Positions 35,362 through 47,417 of a DNA stretch of 64,000 bases are shown in pieces. The position numbers were made by a program, and so were the translations under genes. The notes below the pieces were generated by a model that was not told the DNA's origin, searched no databases, and worked only from the letters and a program-made list of their open reading frames with translations. Origin of the DNA: Cyclina sinensis (lineage: Eukaryota > Mollusca > Bivalvia > Venerida > Veneridae); the NCBI GenBank assembly GCA_012932295.1, contig JAAONU010000001.1:3743104-3807103 (forward strand), read 5' to 3'. The number at the start of each line of letters is the position of its first letter. Position 1 is the first letter of the stretch.

Positions 35362-36807
35362 TACCGTAAATGCTCGAATAATATACGCTAGCATCTACAA
35401 AATGCGCCCCTGGTCTGGCCTCAAGATCTGGGAAAAAATGCTTGCATTGGAATATAATATGCACACAAAATTTTGTCTGGAAATAGCGTTACCATTTGGC
35501 GATGTTTTTCGTTCAGGAAGGGGCCATTGTTGGTGCACGTAACAATAACATCGCATGAATATCGCTATGGTTGCATTTAACTATTTATTTCATTAAAGAC
35601 AAATAGCCAAAGAAACTATTTTATTTTGGAAATATAGAATAAACATGGCATTTTCTCAAAGTGTCAACACCTTCTCAACACCTTTTGGATGTGTAAACAA
35701 ACATCTCATAATTATGGCGACATCGTACAAAACTTATTATTGTGTTTGTTTAACAGTATATGGACGAATCCTTTATCCAATTAATTGGTTGATAATTGGG
35801 CGATGGCCCACCCTCGTTAACCAGGTTTTCAACGAAAACTGGTTATTGTAATGCTGAAGTTGGCGGGCGTCAACTTTTGGTTTCCGCTCAATAACTTGAG
35901 TTAACTTTGGTCTATTGACGCCAAAGCTTGGTGTATTGGTAGCTTATATCAAGAGGCAGCTTGGGATTGCTACCCAGGTGTCTGTGACCAAGGTCAAGGA
36001 CACTGTTGCTAAAAATAGAAATTCAGTTTCTGCTCAATAACTTGAGTTTGCTTTGGCCTATTGACCCAAAACTTGGTATATGAGTAGCTTATATCAAGGG
36101 GCAGCTTGGGATTGCTACCCAGGTGTCTGTGATCAAGGTCAAGGTCACTGTTGCTAAAAATAGAAATTCAGCTTCCGTTCAAATACTTGAGTTTGCTTTG
36201 GCCTATTGACGCCAAACTTGGTATATGGGTAGCTTATATCAAGAGGCAGCTTGGGATTGCTACCCAGGTGTCAGAGATCAAGGTCTAGGTCACTGTTGCT
36301 GAAAATAGAAATTCAGTTTCTGCTCAATAACTTTAGTTTGCTTTGGTCTATTGACGCCAAACTTGGTATATGGGTAGCTTATATTAAGAGGCAGCTTGGG
36401 ATTGCTACCCAGGTGTCTGTGATCAAGGTCACTTGCTTACAATAGAATTTTCAGCTTCTACTCAATAACTTCAGCACACTTTGACCTATTGATACTCAAC
36501 TTGGCATGTGTGTAGCTTACATGAAAATACACCCTGGCATTGCTACTCAGGTATCTGATTTATTTTTATTTCGAACTATTGAAACCAACTTTCTGTGTTG
36601 GTACCAAAATAACAGCACCATTTTTACTTCACTGCCATATTTCTTCCTAATTCCTGTCACATCAATACTTGGTCGTTGAAAACCTGGTTTTCGTCATATT
36701 GCGGCGCTTCTTGAGTATAATATTCACCCCTTTGTGGAAACTGAAAATTCTTGAGAAAAGTGCGTATCATATTCGAGCTTATATTTATAGGTATTACATT
36801 TACGGTA
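35362..36807. mobile_element. TIR element with TA target duplication, split by a nested repeat
   Basis: The ends are CCGTAAATG (35364-35372) and CATTTACGG (36797-36805), flanked by TA. A second inverted block, CTCGAATAATATACGC (35373-35388) against GCGTATCATATTCGAG (36762-36777), extends the TIR, with 19 extra bases inserted on the right side. The host element is visible at 35362-35816 and about 36714-36807. The middle is occupied by the array-bearing repeat at 35817-36713. No transposase is seen. Confidence 0.6.
35817..36713 (+). repeat. Capped array repeat of a third family ('AACCAGGTTTTC' ends), nested
   Basis: AACCAGGTTTTCAACGA (35819-35835) is the exact complement of TCGTTGAAAACCTGGTT (36673-36689). 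At the left end AACCAGG can also fold locally with ACTGGTT as a cap hairpin. Five tandem units of about 145 bp start near 35882, 36027, 36172, 36317 and 36455, with words CTCAATAACTTGAGTTTGC, GATTGCTACCCAGGTGTC and GGTCAAGGTCACTGTTGC. The right end continues through TTGCGGCGC to TTCTTG. It has inserted into the TIR element at 35362-36807. Confidence 0.7.
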
Positions 36808-37195
36808 TAGTAATCTTACACGTATGTCACTGCTTAACCTAAGGAAGAATTTTAAATGGCAGTTTGAGCATAATTTGTTCACACGATTTCTGCATTATTT
36901 TTGTTTCAGTGTATATTTATGATACCTCAGCCATGTTTTTCAACCATACTGATTCCACATTATTCAGCAGTACTCTTCACCAAAATAATTCTGTTAAATT
37001 TTGAGATGAAACAAAGTACAGTTGGAGACTTTTCATAATTATTGTTATCTATAGATTATTGTAATTTACGGGACCAGTTAGTTTTGGTGCCAGTCTCTTG
37101 TATTTAGTGCTTTTTAATTACTTCTTAATACTTTCATTTCTGTTTATAAAAATGATTGTGTAATTAGTTTTAAATGATATGGAAATACAGTCCAA

Positions 37196-37270
37196 CTTGT
37201 ATTAAGAGACCATGCACCATTCAAAAAAGCTAAAAGTGGTATCATAATAAAACTGTCTCTTAATACAAAG
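37196..37270. repeat. Fold-back sequence (15-bp stem)
   Basis: CTTGTATTAAGAGAC (37196-37210) is complementary to GTCTCTTAATACAA (37255-37268), with about 44 bp between. The preceding ACAGTCCAA resembles the ends of TA-target DNA transposons, so this may be the left end of a decayed element extending toward 37610. The minus-strand ORFs at 37144-37621 lie over it and have no recognisable domain. Confidence 0.4.
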
Positions 37271-37621
37271 GATGGTGGAATTTTGAAAGTAAAAGTACTG
37301 ACTTTGGCATAGACAGTAGCCTGATGTGATTCATACAAATATATATTTATCAGACATGCAGAAATCTGAGAGATTGTTTGTCCAGACCGATTCAGAATCT
37401 CTGGGACCAGTTTGAATCTCCGAAAATCCAGATTACAGTCGGTCCAGAAGTTGACCATTTTCTATTCCTAATGTAAATCCAGCCAGTATAAAAATCACAA
37501 AATCTGCCAAAAATGAGTACACAACATAAGTCCATGACCGTCTGTGTATACCACACCTCTCTAATCCATCCCAGTTACACCTTAATAAACTTATCAAAGA
37601 CCAACTGACCATGAAAAACAA

Positions 37622-39500
37622 GTCTGATATTGATAGCTCCCGTTGGTGCCTTCAGATCAGTAAATGAAATCCTTTAGAGTAATGAGTTTGTAGCTAGCAC
37701 TACATCAGCCCACGTGTTCGTAGAAGTCGGCTTCTTGGAATTCGCTTACCATACGACCTTGATAGACTTATTATGTTAATGTCTCAACCAATTGGATGCA
37801 TTAAAATTTCACACTGCTTCACAGTTATTTGTTTGATTGACAGATAGGTGTGGCTAACATGAAATTTGACTGGAAATTGTGTTAATTACATATATTATGT
37901 GAAAATTAAATTGACATTTACACGTTTCTCTGTAGACAATTTGGTTTAAAACAGACTTTAAATGATTTAAGGAATTGGATTGTCGGTTGTTCATGGATGC
38001 CTGAATATCGGACATTTACTCAGTTATTACAAGTTTTTGTTTAATCGTGCAGCATGAAAACAGCGATACTACGATATTACATCACTTGTCTATAGTCCAA
38101 ACTAAAAATGCCCAGTGTGACCACATGGTGTTGAAAAAAAATTGCGTCACGAAATTCATATCATAACAACAATGGTGCTATTGGCAATTATATTTTACAA
38201 TTGCAAACTGTTACAGGGGTGTAATCGTCGGGCGGTCGAACAGATTGAACTTCAAACATTTCTGCACTCCTAATATTTATTATACCTTAGCTGAATCATT
38301 GTGTATTTGTTAATGTATTCATGCGACAAATTATCTACCACTATAAAAATCACTTATCTTGGCTTGCTTAATGTAACGTTCTGGATGTTGGTTTTACCCA
38401 CGCCTATTGTCAGTGTGAAATAAATTATTGATTCAATGCAATAAAATCAATAACAGATTACTTTTATTTAAAACCAGCTGTCAAGGGTGGTCTTGGTTTT
38501 GGCAAGACCGATTTTCAGCAGCTTCCATGAAGGGCAGTGTTTAACGAATCCCCGTTTTTCAACATTTTATCACCAACTGGCATTAAATTCCTGCAACCAA
38601 TCAGCAAGGTTACTCAATCATTTGTAAAGTTATGGTATTTTGGGGATTACTTTGATCAAATCTGATGATGATTTATTATAATGTATCGCCACTTTGCAGG
38701 GTCGCTTAAAGAAACCAAGAGGTGACCACGTCTTTGAAAATACCCATCACTTAGGTTGCGTTAGGCAATGGTCATTCAGTACATCATAATTACATAAGAA
38801 AAACAGTCAGTGTCATGAAATAGACATAACTGCATCAGCAAGTTAGACTTAACAAAGACTTAACAGAAAAAATGGAATGGTTCTGTTACGTATTTGCTGC
38901 AGATGCTTCTGCTTTTTATGAAAAGTCTTACATTAGACAAAAAGACTTAATATAACCAAGTTAGGGAATGTTTTTATGTCTGAAATGTCTGAAAATAGCA
39001 TTGAAGATCACCTTAGTCCACTGAAGGGGATGTGGTCACATTTATAATTACAATCCTGTAACTAGAACATTGCAATTACTGAGGCACTTTCTAACTTTAC
39101 CAAAAAACTGAGTCACTTATTAAGGGCCATTGATTAAGGCCTTTTACCAACAAAACGTAGTCATTGAGTCACTTATTAGTGGTCATTGATCATAACATAA
39201 CTGAAATACTTGCCGAATTGTGCTAAACAGAACAAAAACATGTTAGAATGCTTTAAGATAAAAAAAAAAAAGAGCCCTGATCTTTTTCAAAGATGAAGTT
39301 TTAGAAATTACTGTTCAAGGAAATTTATAACCAATAAAGTAATTTAACATTCATTGAGTTTTTTAAGCACTGAATTATTTGCTTTACCAGTGAAATTATT
39401 GATAATATATAAAGAAGTGACAGTAAATGTGAAGGAATAAGGCTTTAAACATTTGACTCATTATAGCTGTTTTTTGTCATGTAAAAATATGCAGTTTTAG
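37622..39500. other. Intronic DNA, nothing recognised
   Basis: No coding exon, RNA gene or clear repeat identified. A small hairpin GGTCTTG/CAAGACC lies near 38490-38510. Confidence 0.4.
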
Positions 39501-40765
39501 CCATCTGTACAGAAGTATGCTGATAGTTTCACTTCTGTTATCTGAGTCATTGGATGACACTTTTTCAGTTAGTTCTCTAGAAGTAGTCATTGTTGGTTTA
39601 CCATCTGTACAGCAATTCTTTGGAAGGTTTACTTTAGTTATATTCATTGTTGGTTTACCATCTGTACAGCAATTCTTTGGAAGGTTTACTTTAGTTATAG
39701 TCATTGTTGGTTTGCCATCTGTACATCAGTTCTTTGGAAGGTTTACTTTAGTTATAGTCATTGTTGGTTTACCATCTGTACAGCAATTCTTTGGAAGGTT
39801 CACTTTAGTTATAGTCATTGTTGGTTTGCCATCTGTACAGCAATTTTTTTGGAAGGTTTACTTTAGTTATAGTCATTGTTGGTTTACCATCTGTACAGCA
39901 ATTCTTTGGAAGGTTTACTTTAGTTATATTCATTGTTGGTTTACCATCTGTACAGCAGTTCTTTGGAAGGTTTACTTAAGTTATAGTCATTGTTGGTTTA
40001 CCATCTGTACAGCAATTTTTTTGGAAGGTTTACTTTAGTTATAGTCATTGTTGGTTTACCATCTGTACAGCAATTCTTTGGAAGGTTCACTTTAGTTATA
40101 GTCATTGTTGGTTTGCCATCTGTACATCAGTTCTTTGGAAGGTTTACTTAAGTTATAGTCATTGTTGGTTTACCATCTGTACAGCAATTCTTTGGAAGGT
40201 TCACTTTAGTTATAGTCATTGTTGGTTTGCCATCTGTACAGCAATTTTTTTGGAAGGTTTACTTTAGTTATAGTCATTGTTGGTTTACCATCTGTACAGC
40301 AATTTTTTTGGAAGGTTTACTTTAGTTATAGTCATTGTTGGTTTACCATCTGTACAGCAGTTCTTTGGAAGGTTCACTTTAGTTATAGTCATTGTTGGTT
40401 TACCATCTGTACAGCAATTCTTTTGAAGGTTCACTTTAGTTATAGTCATTGTTGGTTTGCCATCTGTACAGCAATTTTTTTTGGAAGGTTTACTTTAGTT
40501 ATAGTCATTGTTGGTTTACCATCTGTACAGCAATTTTTTTTGGAAGGTTTACTTTAGTTATAGTCATTGTTGGTTTACCATCTGTACAGCAGTTCTTTGG
40601 AAGGTTTACTTTAGTTATAGTCATTGTTGGTTTGCCATCTGTACAGCAGTTCTTTGGAAGGTTTACTTTAGTTATAGTCATTGTTGGTTTACCATCTGTA
40701 CAGCAATTTTTTTTGGAAGGTTTGCTTTAGTTATAGTCATTGTTGGTTTACCATCTGTACAGCAT
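39495..40765 (+). repeat. 57-bp minisatellite, about 21 units
   Basis: The consensus unit is 57 bp and includes TTCTTTGGAAGGTTTACTTT, AGTTATAGTCATTGTTGG and TTTACCATCTGTACAGCAA. CATCTGTAC occurs at about 39602 and then every 57-59 bp to 40752, with a diverged first unit at 39501. Since 57 is three times 19, one frame stays open across consecutive 57-bp units, giving a 173-codon ORF that is a by-product of the repeat. Units with an expanded T-run (TTTTTTTT before GGAAGG) are 58-59 bp and break that frame. A seven-unit block is duplicated (see findings). Confidence 0.94.
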
Positions 40766-41530
40766 AACTTTAATTTTTATAGCCATTGTTTTTTTTACTC
40801 TTGCACAGTATTTCTCTCTTGGTATTGTAGTCAGTGAAGGTCAGAATAGGAGGGCCTGGTGTTACGTACAGCCTCACCTTATAATCATCCTTTCTACCTT
40901 TTTGTTTTTCAGAACTTTTGAAGGGTCTTTTCAGATGATTAGGATCTGTAATAGTTGATTTCCAGAAAGAAATGTTAAGTAAGAATTGCATAAATCAAAT
41001 ATTGTGTAATTAGGACAGAAAGTTAAGATGGTCTGAAACATGAATTATGCTGCTATTGCTAAGACCATTATGTAGGCCTGACTGTGGAGAGCTGTTATGG
41101 ACAAGCCAAAAGACCAATTTGTATCTGGTTTACTTTTCTGTCATCTGATGTTGACATTTCTATTCTCATCACAAAGACTTGTACTCGACAATTTTCTAAG
41201 ACAATTATGGAATCAAGTGCAATCTGAGAAGAAACTGAGGCAGTCAAGTCTGTCAGGCTATTTTCTGTGAAGCATCATGGAGAATTTCCCATCTTGCAAG
41301 ACAGGAAGAGGATTTCCGAGGTCTTTAGAGTATTCAGAATAACTGATTTGTAAATGTACATGTAAGGTGGCTCTACAGTAATTATTCAAATAAGGTTTTA
41401 TTCAAGACAATAAAATAAATGGAAAAGAAAAGTTGTAATAAAATATCGTACTGAAGCTGGATTTAAGCTCAAACATAGAGTTTTTCAGTATTGGACTTTA
41501 AGGCAGTTGGGTTTATAAAAATCACTAGTG

Positions 41531-42015
41531 TTAAAGGGATACACAGCTGGCAAATGAATGCCCCAAAAATTAAAACTGATATCGTTTGCTAAAATCACGT
41601 TCAATATGAAGAACTTTAAAATCCCAGTATGTTTGTAGTGAAATGCAGGCTTGAACGTAAATATTTGAACGTTTTTAAACAGAAAGTAAAACGTGAACGA
41701 AATCACCGAGTTATTTTCAAATAGGTCACGTGACAAAAACAACCAATTGTCGTTTCTCTTGGGTTGCTTTTTGACGCAGATCACGTGACAGGTACTCCAA
41801 CCGTCCAATCATTCACTGCGGAATTTAGCGCGAAATCGAAATTTTCTATCTAGACCCACGTGGGTCAAGTTAGGAAACCACCCGGTTTTTCATTTAAAAA
41901 GAGAAAATCTTTGTTACTGGGACTGATCATTGTATTTATTTCGATCACATTTATAGAATATTGATTGAAGACATGAGAAAGAAAGCATAAACATTTTGCC
42001 TGTATATCCCTTTAA
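41531..42015. mobile_element. TTAA-flanked MITE (477 bp plus target duplication)
   Basis: TTAA flanks both ends (41531-41534 and 42012-42015). The termini AGGGATACACAG (41535-41546) and CTGTATATCCCT (42000-42011) are inverted repeats with one mismatch. The interior is less AT-rich than the flanks and has CACGTG (41858-41863) and two GTCACGTGAC-like or ATCACGTGAC words. TTAA duplication fits piggyBac- or Kolobok-type transposons; the AGGG terminus does not decide between them. The 107-codon minus-strand ORF across it has no recognisable domain. Confidence 0.7.
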
Positions 42016-42624
42016 TCCTCTTCTGAGAAATTTATCAAACTTAATATCTAATGACCATAATTTATGAGCAAGGTTACTTTAAATATTTCAACGTTACTGT
42101 CTCTTTCAAAATACATATAATTATGGTAACTCAAAACAAAACAAAAAAAAGAAGAAAAAAAAGTTTATCATGGTTACATGAAGTGTTATAAAATTATGCT
42201 TGTATAATATGAATAACAATGTCTGTACCAGTATAGCACCTTTAAACATGACAGGAATAGCTTGCTTGTCATTTACAGACAGATACATACCATACGAGGA
42301 GAGGCCTTGTTTAAACAGATTTTATTTTGCAATCAGTGGTCAGTTATTAGACTATCTGTATCATTTAGGTAGCCACCCAAGATTGAAAGTTTTACTTCTA
42401 AAGAATGTCTGAAAATATCTTTAACTGTCAGTGAACACCAGTTAGGTGTTCTCTTGCAATTTTAAGCAGCAACTCTATTCATTACAAAGCAAAAACATAT
42501 AGAGGTTCTTAAATAATTGATTGACTTTTTATTTACTATGACATATGTTTGAATAAGTAAGCACTTTAAAAAAACTTCTTTCCATGATTTAAAAATATTT
42601 GGCATTTAAAGTTCTAAAATAATC

Positions 42625-42790
42625 ATGAAGCTGAGGTATAATCAACAGTTGATTAAACACAATGAATTATAAGGACATGAAGCTGAGGTATAATCAACAG
42701 TTGATTATACACAATGAATTATAAGGACATGAAGCTGAGGTATAATCAACAGCTGATTATACACAATGAATTATAAGGACATGAAGCTCA
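42625..42790 (+). repeat. 52-bp tandem repeat (3.2 copies)
   Basis: Units starting ATGAAGCTGAGGTATAATCA begin at 42625, 42677 and 42729, with a partial fourth at 42781. Each contains the palindromic AATCAACAGTTGATTA. Confidence 0.9.
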
Positions 42791-42892
42791 ATATAGAATG
42801 TTTCAAGGAAGTTATTATACCCAAATGTAGGGCATATAGTACTGACTTGTGTACACTCTTCCATTTTTTATTGGATATTAATATAACTTGCC

Positions 42893-42997
42893 GCAGTTAC
42901 CCATGACATTGTCACAATTATCCATGACATTGCCACAATTACCCTTGACATTGCCACAGTTACCCATGACATTGCCACAATTATCCTCGACATTGAG
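42893..42997 (+). repeat. 21-bp tandem repeat (about 5 copies)
   Basis: Units of TTACCCATGACATTGCCACA type with one or two substitutions each, spaced 21 bp (first two starting at 42897 and 42918). A single GGTCAAGGTCAC-like block, GGCCAAGGTCACAG, follows at about 43032. Confidence 0.85.
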
Positions 42998-44866
42998 TTG
43001 ACATGTGACAAAAAGGGCACTGTTTTTGAAGGCCAAGGTCACAGATCATTGTTTTAATGATTAGAATTTTTCCAGTTTTAATTTTTGTGTCAGCTTGATG
43101 GTACATTAAAGGATGTGGAAATAATTTAGCAAAAGCATTTGCTAGAAAAGGGAAACATTTCCCAAACAATTTGTCTTTGTGTCTGTTTATCCCTTTTTGT
43201 TTTTTGGTTTGTTATTTAGATTATATAGAATACTGCCCGCCTATATTGAATGCTTTGTAACTCAATGGTAAATGACTGGATTTTAAAGAAACTTGGCAAA
43301 AAAAATATTCCTCATTTTGAGGCAATGTGTGGTAAATCAGCCATTTTCCTCCCTGTTTGTCTTGAAAGCCAGTGATGAAGAAAACTGCCTTACTGTTTTT
43401 CTGATCACCACTTATTGCATGTTATGAGTTATTCCTTAATTTCTAAAATCTGAAATAATTGTTATGTGTACATGTATAAACAATGTCTGAAAGATTAGTA
43501 TTTAAGATATATTTGAGAGCATTTTACATTATAGCAGACTGATAGTGGTGGCTCAGCATACAGAATAATGGTTTTGTTTCCAGAAATCTGATTCTGTTAC
43601 AGATATTGCCTTCAGAGTTTCTGATTCTATAAAAATTGTGAATTTGCATGCACATTAGACTATAGTAAAGTGAGAATAATGGATTTTATATTTCTATTTA
43701 ATTTGTTTTATGAGTTTCAAGGCTTCTGAAGCTAGTTTTTTTGGTTACAGACAGTTTGATAAGAGATCATTATACCATAGTGAATTGAAATTTTCTTTGT
43801 TCTTCAGTTGTTTATATATTTCAGATAAACTATGCCTGTATATCAAACTGTGATATAACTGCAGCATTTGTCAGTTATCCCATAGCACACAGTTGATCTT
43901 AAACCTTTACAATCACCATTACATACTATGGTATAAAATATTTACAGCAATTTTTCTTGTGTATATGAACTGCAAATTTGGGTGGCCCGCTTGTGTGTAT
44001 AAGTCACTTTTTTCTCAGAAATCATGTTGAAAAAAAAAAACCCAAAAAACTTTCTAATTCAAAAAATCCTCGAGGTAGATCGAGTGTTTCCTGCTATTGA
44101 GTACTGAAGTGTTATATCTTTAACTCAATTTTTTACATGTCTTAAGCTTGTTTTACAAGTCAAAGCCATATATGGACATCTCTGCAAACCTAGGTAGGCA
44201 CTAGTGGTCAGTACAGTCCTAGTTTAAATTCAGTCTTCACAAGTCAATTGCCCAGTGCCACATGCCCAATGCCTGTGGCAACCTTAAGCTGATTCACTGC
44301 TGGCATTCATGTATTTTGAGACATTTATTTAAAATGTAAAGATATTATGTGATAATGTATTTTCAAGCAGCCTGCTGAAAATTTTATGTCAAGGATTTTA
44401 AATTGATCAATTATCTTTCACATTTAATTATTTCACCACGGAAGTTCTGTTTCTGGATTTTAATCATACAGAAGTTTTTCACAACTGAGCTTTACATGTT
44501 TCAGTGTACATTGAAACTTGACATTAGTTGACATTGTATTTTGTGCAGAAACATGACCTGTGGTGTAAAATATCATACAAGTTATACCAACAAAACATGA
44601 CAATGACAGGACTGGCTGGTGCCTTAGGATATTGAAAATACAGTAAAACTTTATTAACTTGAGCATCAATAACTGATTAGCCTGGGGTAAGTGGAAGTCG
44701 CTTTTCCGACGGAATTCTCTGTATGTTTAATTATACATCCCAGTGGATAATTCCAGCATTAATAGTTTGATAACTGGAGTACCACCTAAGGTATTTTTCT
44801 TTCTAATTTACCTGCAGCAGCTCAGTCACTGATAGAAAAATATTTCTCACCTTTGCCAACTCTCTT
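42998..44866. other. Intronic DNA, nothing firm
   Basis: An ACAGTAAAACTTTATTAACT stretch near 44640-44660 resembles a pogo-like terminal repeat, but no partner end was found. No gene supported. Confidence 0.35.
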
Positions 44867-47417
44867 ATTAGCTCACCTGATCACAGCTGAGGGTGAGCTT
44901 TTAGGATCGTTGAGTCCCAGATTTCCATGGTCCACAATTGGTTTGTTAACACTCTAGAAGTTACATTTTTGACCTAATTATCATGAAACTTGATCAGAAT
45001 GATTGTTTCAATAAGATCTTGGACAAGTTCAAATGTGGGTCAAGTCGGACTGAAAACTAGGTCACAAGGCTGTATCAAAGGACAACTGTGTTAATACTGT
45101 AGAGGTCACATTTTTTGTTCAAATGACATTAAAATTTGTCAGAATATTTGTCTTGATGATATTTAGGTGACACCAGGTCAAAACATAGGAAAACCTTGTA
45201 AACACTGTAGAGGCTACATTTTTTTGTTCAAATGACAAAAGAACTTGTCAGAATTTTTGGCTGGATGATATCTAGGTCAAGTTCTGGGTCATTTTTGGTG
45301 AAAAACTAGGTCATAGGGTCAAAACATTGATAAACCTTGTTAACACTCTAGAGGCTACATTTTCTTTCCAAATTTCATGAAAACTTGTCAGAATGTTTGT
45401 CTTGATATTATCTAGGCCGAGTCTGAGTATGGGTCATTTTGGGTGAAAAACTAGGTCACAGGGTCAGAACATAGTAAAACCCTGTTAACACTCTGAGGCT
45501 ACATTTTCTTTTCTTTTGATGATATCTAGGTCAAGATCAAATATGGGTTATATTGAGTCAAAAACTATCATTTGGTGAAAATACAGATTTATCTTGATAA
45601 CAACTTTGAGGCTACATTTTCATTCCAAATGTGGTGCAAATATGTCAGAGTCTGTTTTGATGATATCTAGGTCAGGTTCTAATATGAGTTATCTAAGGTC
45701 GAAAACTAGGTCTTGTGGTCAAAACACAGAAAAACCTTGTTTAGACTCTAGAGGCTACATTGTAAAATGATAATAGGGGAATGATGCTTGTCCATTTCAG
45801 TACAATTAACTTTCTCAAAGCTGAGTTATAGCCCTTCCTTTTGGAAATGCTGGCAGTATGTTCGTCAGGAGCCGTTATATCCATTGTGCTTTGAGAGATT
45901 TAGTTTAACCTAGTGGGATTGTAAATGATAATAGGCCAATGAGACATGTCAGTTGCAATACAATGAACTCTCTCATAGCTGAGTTATAGCCCTTGATGTT
46001 TTACAAATGTAAGCATTAGGTCCATCTACAACCATTGCCCTTCTGTAGTGTTTTTTTCAGTTGATTGAAACTTAGTATGCTTGTCTGTAACTATTGAAAA
46101 AAATTGAAATTTCACAAGGACTCCCATGTAGTCAGCATTATCAGTAAAGTATATATTCCTTAATTCGTTCATATTTATTTCAAGTTATATGTTTGTTTTC
46201 TGTGCTTGCACAAAATAAAAAGAACAACATCAACATGTTTTGTATGTTTTCTTTCACATTTGTGAATGTACATGTTCAATAAATATGTCAATCTATAAAG
46301 CGTTTTCATCTGTTGCCTAGTTATTGCAACTTCACAACGCAACTTAACTTTCTTAAAATTTGCTTGTTTTACATTTCATGATGATTACTTCTATTGTTAT
46401 TTGAGTGGTTAATTGTTGTCAATTTTCAGCAAGCCATATTTGGTTTAATGGAACCCCATTATTTGCATGTTTTAGTTAAGGCATTTTCATTTACGAATTG
46501 ATCAGTCAAATGATGTTCACAAAGTGTTTCGAGTTTTTAATTATGAGACATTTAAATAGATAAAGAAAAACCTTTTGTTTTGTGTACCATTATTTTGACC
46601 TACACCCTTGAAACTTCATAGGGTGATTGCCCTTACTAAATAGAAGACCCCTATTGTTTTTGGGGTCAGAAGATGAAGGTCAAGGTCACTAGTAGCATCC
46701 TGAATTCAAAATCATGTCAGCTCAATAACTCAAGTACCATTTGACTCAGTGCCTAAAAACTTCATAAAATGTCTGCCCTTATTGAGTAAAAGACTCCTAT
46801 TGCTTTTTGGTCGGTAGGTCTAAGGTCAAGGTCACAGTCACCTTCAATGTGAATATGGTTTCCACTTAAAAACTCTAACCATTTGACCCACAGCCTTCAA
46901 ACTTAATAGAGTGGTTGCCCTAATTGTGTAAAAGACCCATAATGTTATTGAGATCAAAGGTCAAGGTCATGGTTACCTTCAATTTAAATATGGTTTCTGC
47001 TTAATAACTGGAGCCTTCAAATTTTAGTTCATGTTTGGTTGTGCTTATTGACAGTCAATACATCAAAGGTCAAGGTCATGATCACCTTGACTTTCTAAAT
47101 GGTTTTCACTCGGTAACTCCAGCACCATTTGAATCAAACTTCATTGAGTGATTACCCTTATTTAGTAGAGAAGTTCTTTTGTTTTGCGAGTCAGAAGGTC
47201 AGAGGTCATGAACTGTTTCCACTCAATAACTTAAGTATCATTTGACCGACAGCCTTCAAGCTTCATAGAGTGGTTGCCCTTAGTAAGTCAAAGATCAAGG
47301 TCACCTTGAATTTGAAAACTATTTCCACTCGATTACTTGAGTAACATTTGGCACACAGCCTGCAGTTCAAACATTCATGGTAGGGGGACATGCATGTCAT
47401 TCTGACACCTCTTGTTG
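44867..47417 (+). repeat. Hairpin-capped array repeat, copy C (longest)
   Basis: The cap at 44871-44897 has outer stem GCTCACC/GGTGAGC with a poor inner stem. Type I units of about 140 bp (AACACTCTAGAGGCTACATT, AAAACTAGGTCACAGGGTC) run to about 45765. A unit-free middle section of about 800 bp follows. Type III units (TTTGACCCACAGCCTTCAAAC, GGTCAAGGTCA) run from about 46590 to 47380. The right end has a TGTCA/TGACA hairpin and CTCTTGTTG, which differs from the GGGCC/GGCCC hairpin of copies A and E. It may be two elements merged into one. Confidence 0.7.

Noticed and set aside
39517..40837. A 173-codon ORF and related frames with a 19-residue period
   Set aside because: 57-bp units keep a frame open by arithmetic alone; T-run variants break it repeatedly, and it lies inside a PKC intron.
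41485..41808. 107-codon minus-strand ORF
   Set aside because: Covers most of a non-coding TTAA MITE; no domain.
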